Numbered from the stretch's first letter, positions 1 to 8,393 are shown. The stretch: DNA of 57,821 nt from Clostridia bacterium (GCA_017621085.1 JAGATW010000119.1:1-57821); one strand, 5' to 3'. Notes: a model not told the origin generated them from the sequence alone. Numbers and translations are program-made.

Positions 1-35
1 AAACCTTGTCGTGGGTTCAAGTCCTTTCGGTCGCT
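1..35 (+). tRNA. possible 3' end of a tRNA cut by the window edge
   Basis: A T-loop-like GGGTTCAAGTCC lies at about 13-24 and is followed by CGGTCGC, which could be the 3' half of an acceptor stem. The T-stem is poor: only two G-C pairs, two G-T wobbles and one mismatch. No CCA follows. The 5' part would lie outside the window, so this may be a degenerate or chance match. Confidence 0.3.
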
Positions 36-150
36 TGTTTTTGACTGTATATTTGGAAAAAACGGTTCAATCCATAGTTCGTTCCTTTCGGCTCAATGAA
101 ATAGCGAAAATGAATCTATGAAACTGTGAAAAAAAGTAGGCGCGAAAAAA

Positions 151-176
151 CGGGAGAAATCTCTCGAAATCTCCCG
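151..176. terminator. hairpin flanked by A and T runs, terminator after tRNA-Trp
   Basis: The arms CGGGAGA (151-157) and TCTCCCG (170-176) form a 7-bp stem with a 12-nt loop. A six-A run precedes it (a U-tract when read on the minus strand) and TTTT follows. It sits downstream of the minus-strand tRNA-Trp and could work in both directions. Confidence 0.65.
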
Positions 177-219
177 TTTTCTCTTGTTTTCTCGGTCGGA
201 TCTTTTTGACCGATAATGA

Positions 220-295
220 TGGCAGGGGCGCAAGGACTCGAACCCTGGACACCCAGTTTTGGAGACTGGTGTTCTACCAACTGAACTACACCCCT
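220..295 (-). tRNA. tRNA-Trp (CCA anticodon)
   Basis: Read on the minus strand this is a full cloverleaf. The acceptor stem is AGGGGTG against CGCCCCT. The D-arm includes AGTTCAGTTGGTAGAAC. The anticodon loop CTCCAAA gives anticodon CCA, which reads UGG (Trp). The T-loop is GGGTTCGAGTCC. The discriminator is G and the 3' CCA is encoded (220-222). The length is 76 nt including CCA. It has its own promoter upstream and a hairpin downstream, so it is probably transcribed alone. Confidence 0.95.
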
Positions 296-323
296 ATATT
301 AAATTCTCAAATAAGGCTCATAT

Positions 324-352
324 AGTATAGCACAGCTTTTTTGAAATTGCAA
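324..352 (-). promoter_or_regulatory. sigma-A promoter of tRNA-Trp
   Basis: On the minus strand a -35 TTGCAA (347-352), a 17-bp spacer and a -10 TATACT (324-329) are seen. The -10 is preceded by TGC, an extended -10. It lies 28 bp upstream of the mature tRNA 5' end. Confidence 0.75.
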
Positions 353-443
353 TAGGTTTTTTTAAAACTTTAGTGAAAAATTTTCAAATTGCATACATTT
401 GTGAATTAATTGTTAACTTGATATGCAAATTCATAAAAAGTTC

Positions 444-472
444 TTGATTAATTAATAAAATGGTGATATACT
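444..472 (+). promoter_or_regulatory. sigma-A promoter of the small lipoprotein gene
   Basis: TTGATT (444-449), a 17-bp spacer and TATACT (467-472) stand just upstream of the ribosome binding site and ATG at 498. Confidence 0.75.
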
Positions 473-497
473 TTTAATCAAGAAGGAGGTGACAATA

Positions 498-914
498 ATG
501 AAAAGAGTATTGTCTTTAATTTGCGCATTGGCATTAGCAATTAGCTGTTTATTTGTTCTTGCATCCTGTGGTGCTCCAAACAGCGACCCGGATAAGGCTT
601 TAGAGGCTTTGAAGGAAAACGGTGTTACATGGGCTGCTAAGGATACAAAGGTTATCCCCGGTTTGCTTAAGATTGCCGGCATTGACGATGTTGATTGCGT
701 AGTGTCCGGTACAGGCGAGATTGATGGTGAGTACGCTCACATCACAATCATCTACTTTGAGGATGCTGGTGCTGCTTCCGATGAATGGGAAGACGCTCAG
801 GATTATGCAGATGATAATAAGGGTGACAAGGCTGAAGAGTCTGACTGGGTTTGCAAGAAGTCCGGTAAGATGATTTACTACGGCACAAAGAATGCTATTA
901 AGGCTGCAAAATAA
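498..914 (+). CDS. small secreted lipoprotein of unknown function
   Basis: The product has 138 residues. ATG 498 is chosen because AGGAGG (484-489) lies 8 nt upstream; the in-frame GTG at 489 falls inside that ribosome binding site. A Lys-Arg N-terminus and hydrophobic segment lead to a lipobox (LASC, Cys24), so the mature protein should be lipid-anchored on the outer face of the membrane. The mature part is acidic, about 115 residues, with alternating short beta-like stretches and a run rich in Glu and Asp around residues 90-120. I recognise no family or catalytic motif. The gene stands alone, with its own promoter upstream and a strong terminator immediately after the stop. The coding call is secure; the function is unknown. 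Confidence 0.85.
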   Translation: MKRVLSLICALALAISCLFVLASCGAPNSDPDKALEALKENGVTWAAKDTKVIPGLLKIAGIDDVDCVVSGTGEIDGEYAHITIIYFEDAGAASDEWEDAQDYADDNKGDKAEESDWVCKKSGKMIYYGTKNAIKAAK

Positions 915-920
915 TTTAAA

Positions 921-951
921 AAATATCACGGTTAATCCCGTGATATTTTTT
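921..951 (+). terminator. intrinsic terminator of the small lipoprotein gene
   Basis: AAATATCACG (921-930) pairs with CGTGATATTT (939-948) around an 8-nt loop and runs into a T-tract, 6 nt after the stop codon. Confidence 0.85.
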
Positions 952-952
952 A

Positions 953-981
953 TTGACTTTGATTTTCTAAAATCCTATACT
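953..981 (+). promoter_or_regulatory. good promoter with no obvious gene
   Basis: TTGACT (953-958), a 17-bp spacer and TATACT (976-981) form a near-consensus sigma-A site. An AAGGAG follows at 1003-1008, but no open reading frame begins behind it; a TTG at 1023 reads four codons to a stop. It may add to transcription of the PHP gene, make a short RNA, or be left from a lost gene. Confidence 0.55.
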
Positions 982-1114
982 TATATTGATATGAATTTGT
1001 AAAAGGAGAAGAACTTTTTAGATTGAATTTTACATAGTAATGGGTGTACACTTTATTACTAAGAAAGCAACCATTATTCAAAAGCAATAAAACTTAATGT
1101 TAACATTAAATGTG

Positions 1115-1144
1115 TTGACACCATATTAAAAAGTGTGGTAATAT
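1115..1144 (+). promoter_or_regulatory. promoter of the PHP phosphoesterase gene
   Basis: TTGACA (1115-1120), an 18-bp spacer and TAATAT (1139-1144) lie 33 bp before the ATG at 1178. Confidence 0.7.
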
Positions 1145-1177
1145 TATTTATATTTTGCGCGTTTAAGAAGGACAAAA

Positions 1178-2014
1178 ATGAAATATTGTGATTTACACAA
1201 CCATTCAAATTGCTCTGACGGTAGCTTTACACCAACGGAGCTTGTAAAATATGCTAAGGAAAAGAATATTTCCGCACTTGCTTTAACAGACCATAATACA
1301 GTAGAGGGCTTAGAGGAATTTGAAAGTGCTTGCCTTGAAAATAACCTTGAGTATATTTTTGGAAGTGAGCTAACAACAGATTATAGTGGCAAAGAGGTTC
1401 ACCTGCTTTGCATGTTCATAACCTCAAAAAATGCACAAATCATCAGAGATTTTACAAAAGAGCAGCTTGAAAGAAAGAAGATAAGCAACATAGATTTAGA
1501 AAAAAATCTAAGAAATGCCGGATATGACATAAGCTTAGAGGCTCTTACAAAAAAATATGGTGAAAACATAAATAGAGCTCACTTTGCACATGCCCTTGTA
1601 GAAAAGGGGTATTTAGCAACCACCGAAGAAGCATTTGATACTCTCTTGCGTTCATCATATGGTTATTATAATCCACCAAAAAGACTTGGCTTGCTCGATG
1701 CAATTAAGCTTGTAAAAAGCTGGGGGTGTGTGCCGGTTATTGCACATCCGCTTTTAAGTGTTACTCGTGATGAGCTTGAGGAGCTATTACCAAAGGCAAA
1801 GGAAAATGGCCTTGTTGGAATAGAGGTTTATTATCCTAAGTTTTCCGAGGAAGAGAAGAATTATCTACACGTCCTTGCCCAAAAACACAATTTAGTAGAA
1901 AGTGGTGGAAGCGATTATCATGGAAATATGAAATCACAGGGAGACTTAAATGAAGCAAAAGCTCCTTATTCCTGCTACGAAAATCTAAAGAAAGCATATC
2001 TATCACTTTCATAA
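1178..2014 (+). CDS. PHP-domain metal-dependent phosphoesterase (TrpH/YciV type)
   Basis: The product is a 278-residue soluble, cytoplasmic protein. The N-terminus shows the PHP metal motif HNH (His7, His9) followed by SDGS, then TDHN (Asp38, His39), Glu64 and His75. An IAHP motif stands near residue 190 and a C-terminal SGGSDYHG brings further metal ligands. These are the marks of the PHP superfamily, whose YciV/TrpH branch removes phosphate from 3',5'-nucleoside bisphosphates or trims short RNA. The exact substrate cannot be told from sequence. The length is typical for the branch. GAAGGA precedes the ATG. The gene is monocistronic: its own promoter lies upstream, and it converges on the kinase gene across a shared terminator. 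Confidence 0.85.
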   Translation: MKYCDLHNHSNCSDGSFTPTELVKYAKEKNISALALTDHNTVEGLEEFESACLENNLEYIFGSELTTDYSGKEVHLLCMFITSKNAQIIRDFTKEQLERKKISNIDLEKNLRNAGYDISLEALTKKYGENINRAHFAHALVEKGYLATTEEAFDTLLRSSYGYYNPPKRLGLLDAIKLVKSWGCVPVIAHPLLSVTRDELEELLPKAKENGLVGIEVYYPKFSEEEKNYLHVLAQKHNLVESGGSDYHGNMKSQGDLNEAKAPYSCYENLKKAYLSLS

Positions 2015-2017
2015 AAA

Positions 2018-2050
2018 AGCAGTCTGCTAAGGATTAGCAGACTGCTTTTT
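2018..2050. terminator. bidirectional terminator between PHP gene and histidine kinase gene
   Basis: A 13-bp perfect stem (2018-2030 with 2034-2046) and a 3-nt loop carry an A-run on the left and a T-run on the right. The stop codon of the minus-strand kinase gene (2034-2036) lies inside the right arm. Confidence 0.9.
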
Positions 2051-3293
2051 GTTTCTTTTTAAGAATTAGAGCAAATGTAGTGCCGTCTTCAACCGAGCTT
2101 TTTACCCCTAAATCTCCACCTAAAGCTATGGCAAGACTTTTTGCTATGGCAAGACCCAAGCCGTTACCACCCTCTGCACGGGATTTGTCAGCACGGTAAA
2201 ACCTTTCAAAAATATGCTTAATTTTCTCCTCACTTATATAGCATTGATTGTTCACTAAAAGCACAGCCCTTTGCTTGTCATCTTGCAAGGAAACTTTAAT
2301 TGTGCTTCCTTGGTTAGAAAACTTTATTGCATTATCAATTAAGGACTGCAATATTCTTAAGTAAGCGTCCTTATTAGTGTTAACGATAACATTTTCTTTA
2401 ATGCTTGTATCAAATGTAATTTGCTTTTCAAAGGCAAATGGCTCAAGCTGTAAAATTTCAGCCTCTGTAAGCGCACTAAGACTCTCCTTTTCCAAAGGAA
2501 GATTAACACTTGGAGCTTCAGCCTTAGCGAGGTCTAACATTTGCCCAACTAAGCTTTTCATTTTTAAAGCCTCTTCCTCTGTGCTCTTAATCCATTTTTC
2601 TTGACTTTCAATAGAGTCATTTTTGTGTGAAAGTAATATATCACTATTAGCTAAAATAACTGTAATCGGAGTTTTCAAATCGTGAGATGCGTCGGCAACA
2701 AATTGCTTTTGAAGCTCCCATGATTTTTTTACCGGCTTTATAACATATGATGAAAGTCTTTCGATTAATATGAAAAATATTAAAAGACTAAACATACACA
2801 AAATTACGCAAATGAGTACAGTATCATATAACGCGTTGTCAACGGAATCTGATGGAGTAAATACTATAATTGTGCCACCCTGTGTCGCTTTTTTTAAATA
2901 AATTAGTCCCTTTGATTTGATTTTTCCACTTTCTTTTTCCTTGCTCAAGGCTATTTTTGCTGCTTCTTCTATTTGTGTAGCATCAATGCTTTCGTTTTTT
3001 AAATCTGAACCCAAAATGTTGCTATAATTATCAACAAAAATTTTAATGGTATAAATCTTGGGGAGAAAGGAAAAATCCTTATCAGGTGGCATTGGTTGAG
3101 GCTTATTAGCATTTGGCAAGCCATTATCAAGCTGGTTAAACGGAGAGGACGCCTCTTGCTCCAAAAAGTCAACAGTATGCTCCATTTGTGAGCTATATGT
3201 AAGAATGCAAATTGCAACAAAAATAGAAATTATTATTATTCCTACAATTGTCATAGTTATTAAAATGAATTGCTTTTTTAAATTTTTAATCAT
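2034..3293 (-). CDS. membrane sensor histidine kinase
   Basis: The product has 419 residues. The first transmembrane helix lies at about 13-33. An extracellular sensor region of about 120 residues follows, then a second helix near 157-180. The kinase core comes next: an H-box with SHDLKTP (phospho-acceptor His204), an N-box with LIDNAIKFS, a GNGLGLAIAKSL G-box and a final GTTFALIL. It should phosphorylate the response regulator encoded immediately upstream, whose last 8 bases overlap this gene's start, implying translational coupling. The extracellular part contains a Pro-rich, Asn-rich stretch (about residues 50-75) and no domain I can name, so the signal is unknown. Regulation is by the regulator promoter and its predicted operator at 4043-4060. 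Confidence 0.93.
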   Translation of the reverse strand: MIKNLKKQFILITMTIVGIIIISIFVAICILTYSSQMEHTVDFLEQEASSPFNQLDNGLPNANKPQPMPPDKDFSFLPKIYTIKIFVDNYSNILGSDLKNESIDATQIEEAAKIALSKEKESGKIKSKGLIYLKKATQGGTIIVFTPSDSVDNALYDTVLICVILCMFSLLIFFILIERLSSYVIKPVKKSWELQKQFVADASHDLKTPITVILANSDILLSHKNDSIESQEKWIKSTEEEALKMKSLVGQMLDLAKAEAPSVNLPLEKESLSALTEAEILQLEPFAFEKQITFDTSIKENVIVNTNKDAYLRILQSLIDNAIKFSNQGSTIKVSLQDDKQRAVLLVNNQCYISEEKIKHIFERFYRADKSRAEGGNGLGLAIAKSLAIALGGDLGVKSSVEDGTTFALILKKKQKAVC

Positions 3294-3969
3294 TTTTTGC
3301 CTCTAATTTGTATCCTAATTTTTTGTATGAATTAATAGCTACCCTTGAGCCAATAAAGCGTAGCTTTTTCCTTATAAATGAAACGTAAGCCTCAACATTA
3401 TTGTCCTGTGCATCGGAGTCATAGCCCCAAACCTTAGTAATTAAATCCTCTTTTGATATAATAATTCCAACGTTTGATAAGAAAATTCTTAGCATTTCTG
3501 ATTCCTTGAAGCTACAACTAATGCTTTTTGATGTGGTAGTGCAGGTAAGAGAGCTGGTTGAAATTGAAAAAACAATATCATCAAAGCATAATTCGTCAAG
3601 AATAATTTCTCCTTTTCTTCTTGTAAGGGTTCTGATTCTTGCCAAAAGCTCCTCTGTGGAAAATGGCTTTGTCATATAGTCATCTGCGCCACAATCTAAG
3701 CCTTGAACCTTATCGCTTATCGAATCTCTGGCTGTCAGCATTAATATGGGTGTTGAAATTTTTTCTTTTCTTAAAATAGAACAAATTTCAAAGCCGTTTT
3801 TGTAAGGTAGCATAATATCAAGAATAATACAATCGTAAATTCCACTTCTTCCATAATCATATCCGTCGCGACCATCGTTTACTATATCTACCATATATCT
3901 TTTTTCTAATAATATTTGTCCAATAGCCTCTGCTAAGCGCTTTTCGTCCTCTACAATAAGTATTCTCAT
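3286..3969 (-). CDS. OmpR/PhoB-family response regulator
   Basis: The product has 227 residues. The start is set at 3969 (MRILIVEDEK), behind AAGGAG; a longer frame from 4023 would put 18 unrelated residues in front of the receiver domain. The receiver shows the acidic pair in VEDE, the phosphorylation site Asp51 (ILDIMLP) and a conserved Lys in MTKPFS. The C-terminal half is a winged-helix DNA-binding domain with the usual KVWGYDSDAQDNNVEAYVS segment. It is partnered by the overlapping kinase gene. Two pairs of 7-bp direct repeats with 4-bp gaps in its upstream region are what this family usually binds, so it probably controls itself and the divergent lipoprotein gene. Confidence 0.95.
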   Translation of the reverse strand: MRILIVEDEKRLAEAIGQILLEKRYMVDIVNDGRDGYDYGRSGIYDCIILDIMLPYKNGFEICSILRKEKISTPILMLTARDSISDKVQGLDCGADDYMTKPFSTEELLARIRTLTRRKGEIILDELCFDDIVFSISTSSLTCTTTSKSISCSFKESEMLRIFLSNVGIIISKEDLITKVWGYDSDAQDNNVEAYVSFIRKKLRFIGSRVAINSYKKLGYKLEAKND

Positions 3970-3999
3970 CTTTTTCTCCTTAAAAGCTTTGCTGATTAA

Positions 4000-4028
4000 A
4001 TTATACATCAAAAATTCCCACAAGGCAA
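4000..4028 (-). promoter_or_regulatory. promoter of the two-component operon
   Basis: On the minus strand -35 TTGCCT (4023-4028), a 17-bp spacer and -10 TATAAT (4000-4005) precede the regulator ATG by about 30 bp. The repeat pair at 4043-4060 sits 14 bp upstream of the -35. Confidence 0.7.
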
Positions 4029-4042
4029 TTGTATATAATAAA

Positions 4043-4060
4043 ACTTAAAAAATACTTAAA
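4043..4060 (-). promoter_or_regulatory. predicted response-regulator operator facing the two-component operon
   Basis: ACTTAAA occurs at 4043-4049 and again at 4054-4060, that is, 7-bp direct repeats with a 4-bp gap (11-bp period). On the minus strand this reads TTTAAGT twice, oriented toward the regulator promoter. The 11-bp period is typical for OmpR/PhoB dimers. The assignment to this regulator is inference from position. Confidence 0.55.
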
Positions 4061-4063
4061 CTA

Positions 4064-4097
4064 TTTTAAGCATTTTTTAAGTTGATGTGCTTAAAAT
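4064..4097 (+). promoter_or_regulatory. predicted operator plus -10 of the Cthe_2159-like lipoprotein gene
   Basis: TTTTAAG occurs at 4064-4070 and 4075-4081 (7-4-7 spacing). A TAAAAT -10 at 4092-4097 follows after 10 bp, and no recognisable -35 is present. This is the arrangement of Pho-box activator promoters, where the regulator replaces the -35 contact. A further CTTAAAA lies at 4090-4096. Confidence 0.55.
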
Positions 4098-4124
4098 ATT
4101 TACATAAATAATGAAGGAGAAAAT

Positions 4125-6224
4125 ATGAAAAGGCTATTTTTAATTTTATTGATTTTAACTTTTTCCCTTAGCTCCTGTGGAAATGATAAGGACATAGAAA
4201 AGGGTGCATTTAATCCAAATACAACTAATAGTGTGGTAGGAGATGACAACACCGCCTTTGGTGATGATATCAGCGATGAATTAAATGAGGGCTATTTTGA
4301 AGATATCACTAATAATGTAGAAATAAGCCTGGTTTCGGGCACTCCGGATGCTTATAGGTGGGAAGAGAATACACTAATTTTTGACGAGCTTACAGATAAT
4401 TCTGTTTATTCTATCTCTGGTCAGCTAACAGGAAGCATTATAATTGACATAGGAGAGGAATATAAGCTTGACTTAGAGCTTTGTGGATTATCTATTGTAG
4501 GAAGGAATACAAATCCTATAACAGTATTAAGTGGTGATAAGGTTAAATTAACTGCAAAAAATGGTTATGAAAGCTATGTTTATGATAAAAGAGATAAAGT
4601 AGACAGTCAAGACGAAGGTGCTTATTCCTCTGCTATATATTCATTGTGTGATCTGGAAATTGCAGGCAAGGGAGCATTAACAGTTTCCTCTGACAATAAT
4701 AATGGAATACATTCAAAAAAGGATTTGAAAATCAAAAATCTTACCCTTACAGTTAACTGTAATGATAATGCATTAAAGGGAAACGATAGTGTTACAATAG
4801 AAGGTGGCAAAACAACACTTATAGCAACAATGGGTGATGGCATAAAAACCACAAACAGTGATGTATCAACTAAGGGTAATCAAAAAGGTACAGTTACAAT
4901 TACCGGTGGTGAGCATACCATATATTCAGCCTGTGATGGTATTGATTCAGCATATAATGTGGAAATCAATGATGAAGCAACAATCTTAAATATATACACT
5001 GATAAATACTCAAACCATTCAAAAGAGATAACAACCATTACAGAAAATGCGTATTATGTGAGGTTTACAAGTGATTCTTACAAATATTCAATAAAGTATT
5101 ACAATTCTGAAAATGATTATTTTTGGGTTAATTCCGCATATCATTCAACAGTTTCCTCAGGTAGAAATAATTATTACTATTATGCTCTTGAAAAAAGGAC
5201 AGAATATAGTAAAATAAAGCTGTTTATTTACTCCACTAATATGGAACAGGGACAGGAAAATGAATATATAGCTTGTACAGATTATATGGCTCCCAATATA
5301 GCATATGATACAATTGCACTGTCAGCACGTATGGGAGGCTTAAGCTACGGATGGACCAATTACACAACCAATATTCAAGAGGGAATGGGTGACTTTGGCG
5401 GAATGGGTGGAATGAATGATGGTAATACCGAAAAGGGAAGCTATTCAACAAAGGGAATTAAAGCATCAAATGAAATAATTATAAATCAAGGCAACATTGT
5501 AATTAAAGCATATGATGATGCTATACATTGTAAAATCGATGAGGCACTGGAAAATGGTAAGGAGCCACTTGGCAATTTAACAATCAATGGTGGTGGCTTA
5601 ACACTTTATAGTAACGATGATGGCTTACACGCAGACGGAAGCTTAAGCATAAATGATGGCAAAATATCAATAGTCAATAGCTACGAGGGAGTAGAGGGCT
5701 TGTGCATAAGCATAAATGGTGGTTGCTTATCGGTAATTGCAAGGGATGACGGAATAAATAGTACCACAAATGACGGCACAGGAATTATTATAAACGATGG
5801 ATGTATTTATATATACTGTAACGGTGATGGTATAGATGCAAATACTAAAAGCTCATATGGAGGAATAGTATTTACAGGTGGCAACACTGTTGTAATCTCC
5901 ACCTCGGGTGGTAACTCTGCCCTTGACACAGAAAGGGGCTACAAATATACAGGTGGACGAGTGGTAGCAATAATGCCATCCGGTGGAATGACTCAAGAGT
6001 CAACAAATTGTGATGATTTTACAAGCATAGGAAAAAGCCTTAATGTATCAGTCACTTTGGGTGAATATATCACTATATCAGTTGACGGTACGACACAGGT
6101 TGCAATAAAAATGCCACTTTCCATTAACGGAAAGCTCGTATATTTAGGGTCAAGCTCTCCAAAAATGACAATAAAAGATGACTGCTCCTATGAAACAGAT
6201 GCAAACGGAATATATTGGAAATAA
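4125..6224 (+). CDS. Cthe_2159-like carbohydrate-binding beta-helix lipoprotein
   Basis: The product has 699 residues. A short signal sequence ends in a lipobox (LSSC, Cys18), followed by an acidic Asn/Asp-rich linker to about residue 60. The rest is built of recurring short strands with patterns such as GIHSKKDLKI, GDGIKTT, CDGIDSA, DDGLHADGS and GDGIDAN, the signature of the right-handed beta-helix family typified by Clostridium thermocellum Cthe_2159, a calcium-dependent polysaccharide-binding protein. Gly/Met-rich GGMGGMN sits near residue 425. A binding role at the cell surface is likely; enzymatic activity cannot be excluded. The gene is divergent from the two-component system and has an activator-type promoter, so its expression probably depends on that regulator. 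GAAGGAG stands before the ATG. The family call is good; the ligand is unknown. Confidence 0.8.
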   Translation: MKRLFLILLILTFSLSSCGNDKDIEKGAFNPNTTNSVVGDDNTAFGDDISDELNEGYFEDITNNVEISLVSGTPDAYRWEENTLIFDELTDNSVYSISGQLTGSIIIDIGEEYKLDLELCGLSIVGRNTNPITVLSGDKVKLTAKNGYESYVYDKRDKVDSQDEGAYSSAIYSLCDLEIAGKGALTVSSDNNNGIHSKKDLKIKNLTLTVNCNDNALKGNDSVTIEGGKTTLIATMGDGIKTTNSDVSTKGNQKGTVTITGGEHTIYSACDGIDSAYNVEINDEATILNIYTDKYSNHSKEITTITENAYYVRFTSDSYKYSIKYYNSENDYFWVNSAYHSTVSSGRNNYYYYALEKRTEYSKIKLFIYSTNMEQGQENEYIACTDYMAPNIAYDTIALSARMGGLSYGWTNYTTNIQEGMGDFGGMGGMNDGNTEKGSYSTKGIKASNEIIINQGNIVIKAYDDAIHCKIDEALENGKEPLGNLTINGGGLTLYSNDDGLHADGSLSINDGKISIVNSYEGVEGLCISINGGCLSVIARDDGINSTTNDGTGIIINDGCIYIYCNGDGIDANTKSSYGGIVFTGGNTVVISTSGGNSALDTERGYKYTGGRVVAIMPSGGMTQESTNCDDFTSIGKSLNVSVTLGEYITISVDGTTQVAIKMPLSINGKLVYLGSSSPKMTIKDDCSYETDANGIYWK

Positions 6225-6226
6225 AA

Positions 6227-6254
6227 AATCGCCCTTTTGAAAAGGACGATTTTT
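6227..6254. terminator. bidirectional terminator between the beta-helix gene and recG
   Basis: AAATCGCCCTTTT and AAAAGGACGATTT pair around a short loop, with an A-run before and a T-run after. Convergent genes end on both sides of it. Confidence 0.85.
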
Positions 6255-6257
6255 TGC

Positions 6258-8393
6258 TTAGTTAATAGTGCTTGATTTTTCGTCAATGATTTTTCTAAGC
6301 TCCTCTTTAATTCGCAAATGATTTTCGTTTGTTAATTCCGGGTCTGTATCTAAAAGAGCCTTAGCACTTTCAAAGGCAGAATGAAGAAGAGCAGTGTCAC
6401 TACAGCTTTTGGAAATACCTAACCCTGTGTCGCCTGATTGACGAATTGATGAGCCTGACGAGAAGAAATCACCGGGACCACGCATTTGTAAATCGCGCTC
6501 AGCAATTGTGTATCCGTCATAAATTGTGCGCATTATGTTTAGCCTTTCCTTTGATTTAGGGCTATTACTGTCAGAAACAAGAACACAATAGGATTGGTCG
6601 CTGCCACGACCAACTCTACCCCTTAGCTGATGAAGCTGGGAAAGACCAAACCTTTCGGCGTTTTCCACTATCATAAGAGTAGCATTAGGCACATTAACAC
6701 CAACCTCAATAACAGTTGTGGAAACAAGGACGTTTATATTGCCCTTAGCAAACTCTATCATTATTTCATCCTTTTCCTTGGGCTTTAGCTTTCCATGAAT
6801 AAATGCTATACTAAGGTCAGGAAAAACATTTTCTTGTAAATCCTTAGCATATTCGACCGCAGCCTTTAGCTGTGGTTGATTATCTTCAAGAGCAATGGTA
6901 AATGGGTCATAGTCCGACGCATTATCAATATCATCCTTTTTTTCTTCAACAGTTGGGCAAACAATATATACTTGATTACCGTTTACAACCTGTTTCCTTA
7001 TAAAATCATTAAGCCTTTTGCGATACCCCTCATCAACAACATAGGTGGAAACTCGTTTTCTGTTAGGTGGCATTTCATCAATTAATGAAATATCAAGGTC
7101 ACCATAAAGCATAAACGAAAGAGTCCTTGGTATAGGAGTTGCACTCATAACAAGAGTGTGCGCACTCATACCTTTTTCACTCAAGGATGCACGCTGGCGC
7201 GCGCCAAAGCGATGCTGTTCATCGGTAATAGCAAGGGCTAAATTGTCAAATTCAACACTGCCTTGTATAAGGGCGTGCGTACCAATTACAAATTTAGTTT
7301 TTCCCGATTTTAGTCGGAGGAGTGTCTCCTTTTTTGCTTTTGCAGGAGTTGAGCCCGTTAGTAATTCACACTCAATTCCAAGCTTGTCAAACTGTGGCTT
7401 TAGTGATTCGTAATGCTGAAATGCAAGAATTTCAGTAGGCGCCATCAAGGCGCATTGATAGCCATTTTTACATACCATGTATGCACCGGCTGCTGCACAA
7501 AGTGTTTTACCACTACCAACATCACCAACTACAATTCTGTTCATTGGCACACATGTATTCTCTGCATTTTTTGGACACAGGTCAAGGGCAATTTCATTAA
7601 TTGCTCTTGTTTGCGCGCCTGTTGGAGCATAGGAAAGGAGCTTTAAAAGTGGGGAAATGTCAGTGTCCTTGATTACAGGCGCGGTCATTGACCGTTGAGT
7701 GGTTTTCATTTTTGAAAGAGATAGTGCAAACATAAAAAGCTCATCAAAGGTCAATCGCTTGATGGCAGCATTCAAGGCTTGCTCACTTTCGGGAAAATGA
7801 ATATTTTTAAGAGCATAATTTAAAGTACAAAGCTGATTTTCTTGCTTAATTTCATTAGGTAAGTAGTCACTTGAAAAGGATTGAAGCTGACCTACAACCT
7901 CACCAATCAGCTTAGAAAGAAACTTTTGGTTAAGACCTGAAAAAAGAGGATAAACAGGGATTAACGGAGCAAGAGCTTTTGTTTGTAAAATAGGCTCATA
8001 TGATGGAGAATTCATACACAGGGTGCGCTTTTCTTGTGTAATTTTGCCCCAAAATCTAAATGTTGAGCCAACGGTAAAAACATCCTTTAAGTAGTTTTGA
8101 TTAAAATAAGTTATGTTAACCGTGCCCGTTTCGTCAAAGGCTCTTAGCTTCATAATGTTCATCCCGCGTCTAATCATAGCTGTCTTAGGTTCACTTGAAA
8201 TGGTTAGAATGTAGGAATGAAAGCTATTATATGAGGATATGTCATCAACATATCGCACATCACCTCTGTTTTGATAGGCTCTTGGAAAGTGGTAAACTAA
8301 ATCCTTAACGGTAAAAAGTCCACCGGAGTGTAGATATTTTTCGATTTTTTCGCCAACTCCGTATAATTCCTTGACTGATGTGTTAAAGTCCAT
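6258..8393 (-). CDS. recG: ATP-dependent DNA helicase RecG
   Basis: The product has 711 residues, slightly longer than the usual 680-690. The N-terminal wedge region (OB fold, about 60-160) carries FWGKITQ. The helicase core has Walker A GDVGSGKT (290-297, Lys296), the DEQH box (391-394) followed by RFGARQR, SATPIPRT motif III, and the C-terminal motifs TTVIEVGVNVPNAT and QLRGRVGRG. The family reverses stalled replication forks and processes Holliday junctions in the cytoplasm. ATG 8393 is supported by AAAGGAGG. It follows the glucokinase gene on the same strand, separated by a terminator, and is therefore probably transcribed separately. A weak TTGCAT-18-TATACA lies upstream. Confidence 0.97.
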   Translation of the reverse strand: MDFNTSVKELYGVGEKIEKYLHSGGLFTVKDLVYHFPRAYQNRGDVRYVDDISSYNSFHSYILTISSEPKTAMIRRGMNIMKLRAFDETGTVNITYFNQNYLKDVFTVGSTFRFWGKITQEKRTLCMNSPSYEPILQTKALAPLIPVYPLFSGLNQKFLSKLIGEVVGQLQSFSSDYLPNEIKQENQLCTLNYALKNIHFPESEQALNAAIKRLTFDELFMFALSLSKMKTTQRSMTAPVIKDTDISPLLKLLSYAPTGAQTRAINEIALDLCPKNAENTCVPMNRIVVGDVGSGKTLCAAAGAYMVCKNGYQCALMAPTEILAFQHYESLKPQFDKLGIECELLTGSTPAKAKKETLLRLKSGKTKFVIGTHALIQGSVEFDNLALAITDEQHRFGARQRASLSEKGMSAHTLVMSATPIPRTLSFMLYGDLDISLIDEMPPNRKRVSTYVVDEGYRKRLNDFIRKQVVNGNQVYIVCPTVEEKKDDIDNASDYDPFTIALEDNQPQLKAAVEYAKDLQENVFPDLSIAFIHGKLKPKEKDEIMIEFAKGNINVLVSTTVIEVGVNVPNATLMIVENAERFGLSQLHQLRGRVGRGSDQSYCVLVSDSNSPKSKERLNIMRTIYDGYTIAERDLQMRGPGDFFSSGSSIRQSGDTGLGISKSCSDTALLHSAFESAKALLDTDPELTNENHLRIKEELRKIIDEKSSTIN

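Noticed and set aside
600-929. 109-residue minus-strand frame opposite the small lipoprotein
   Set aside because: The plus-strand frame has promoter, ribosome site, lipobox and terminator; the minus-strand frame has none.
1039-1092. 17-codon frame upstream of the PHP gene
   Set aside because: It has no ribosome site at a useful distance; AAGGAG at 1003 is more than 30 nt away.
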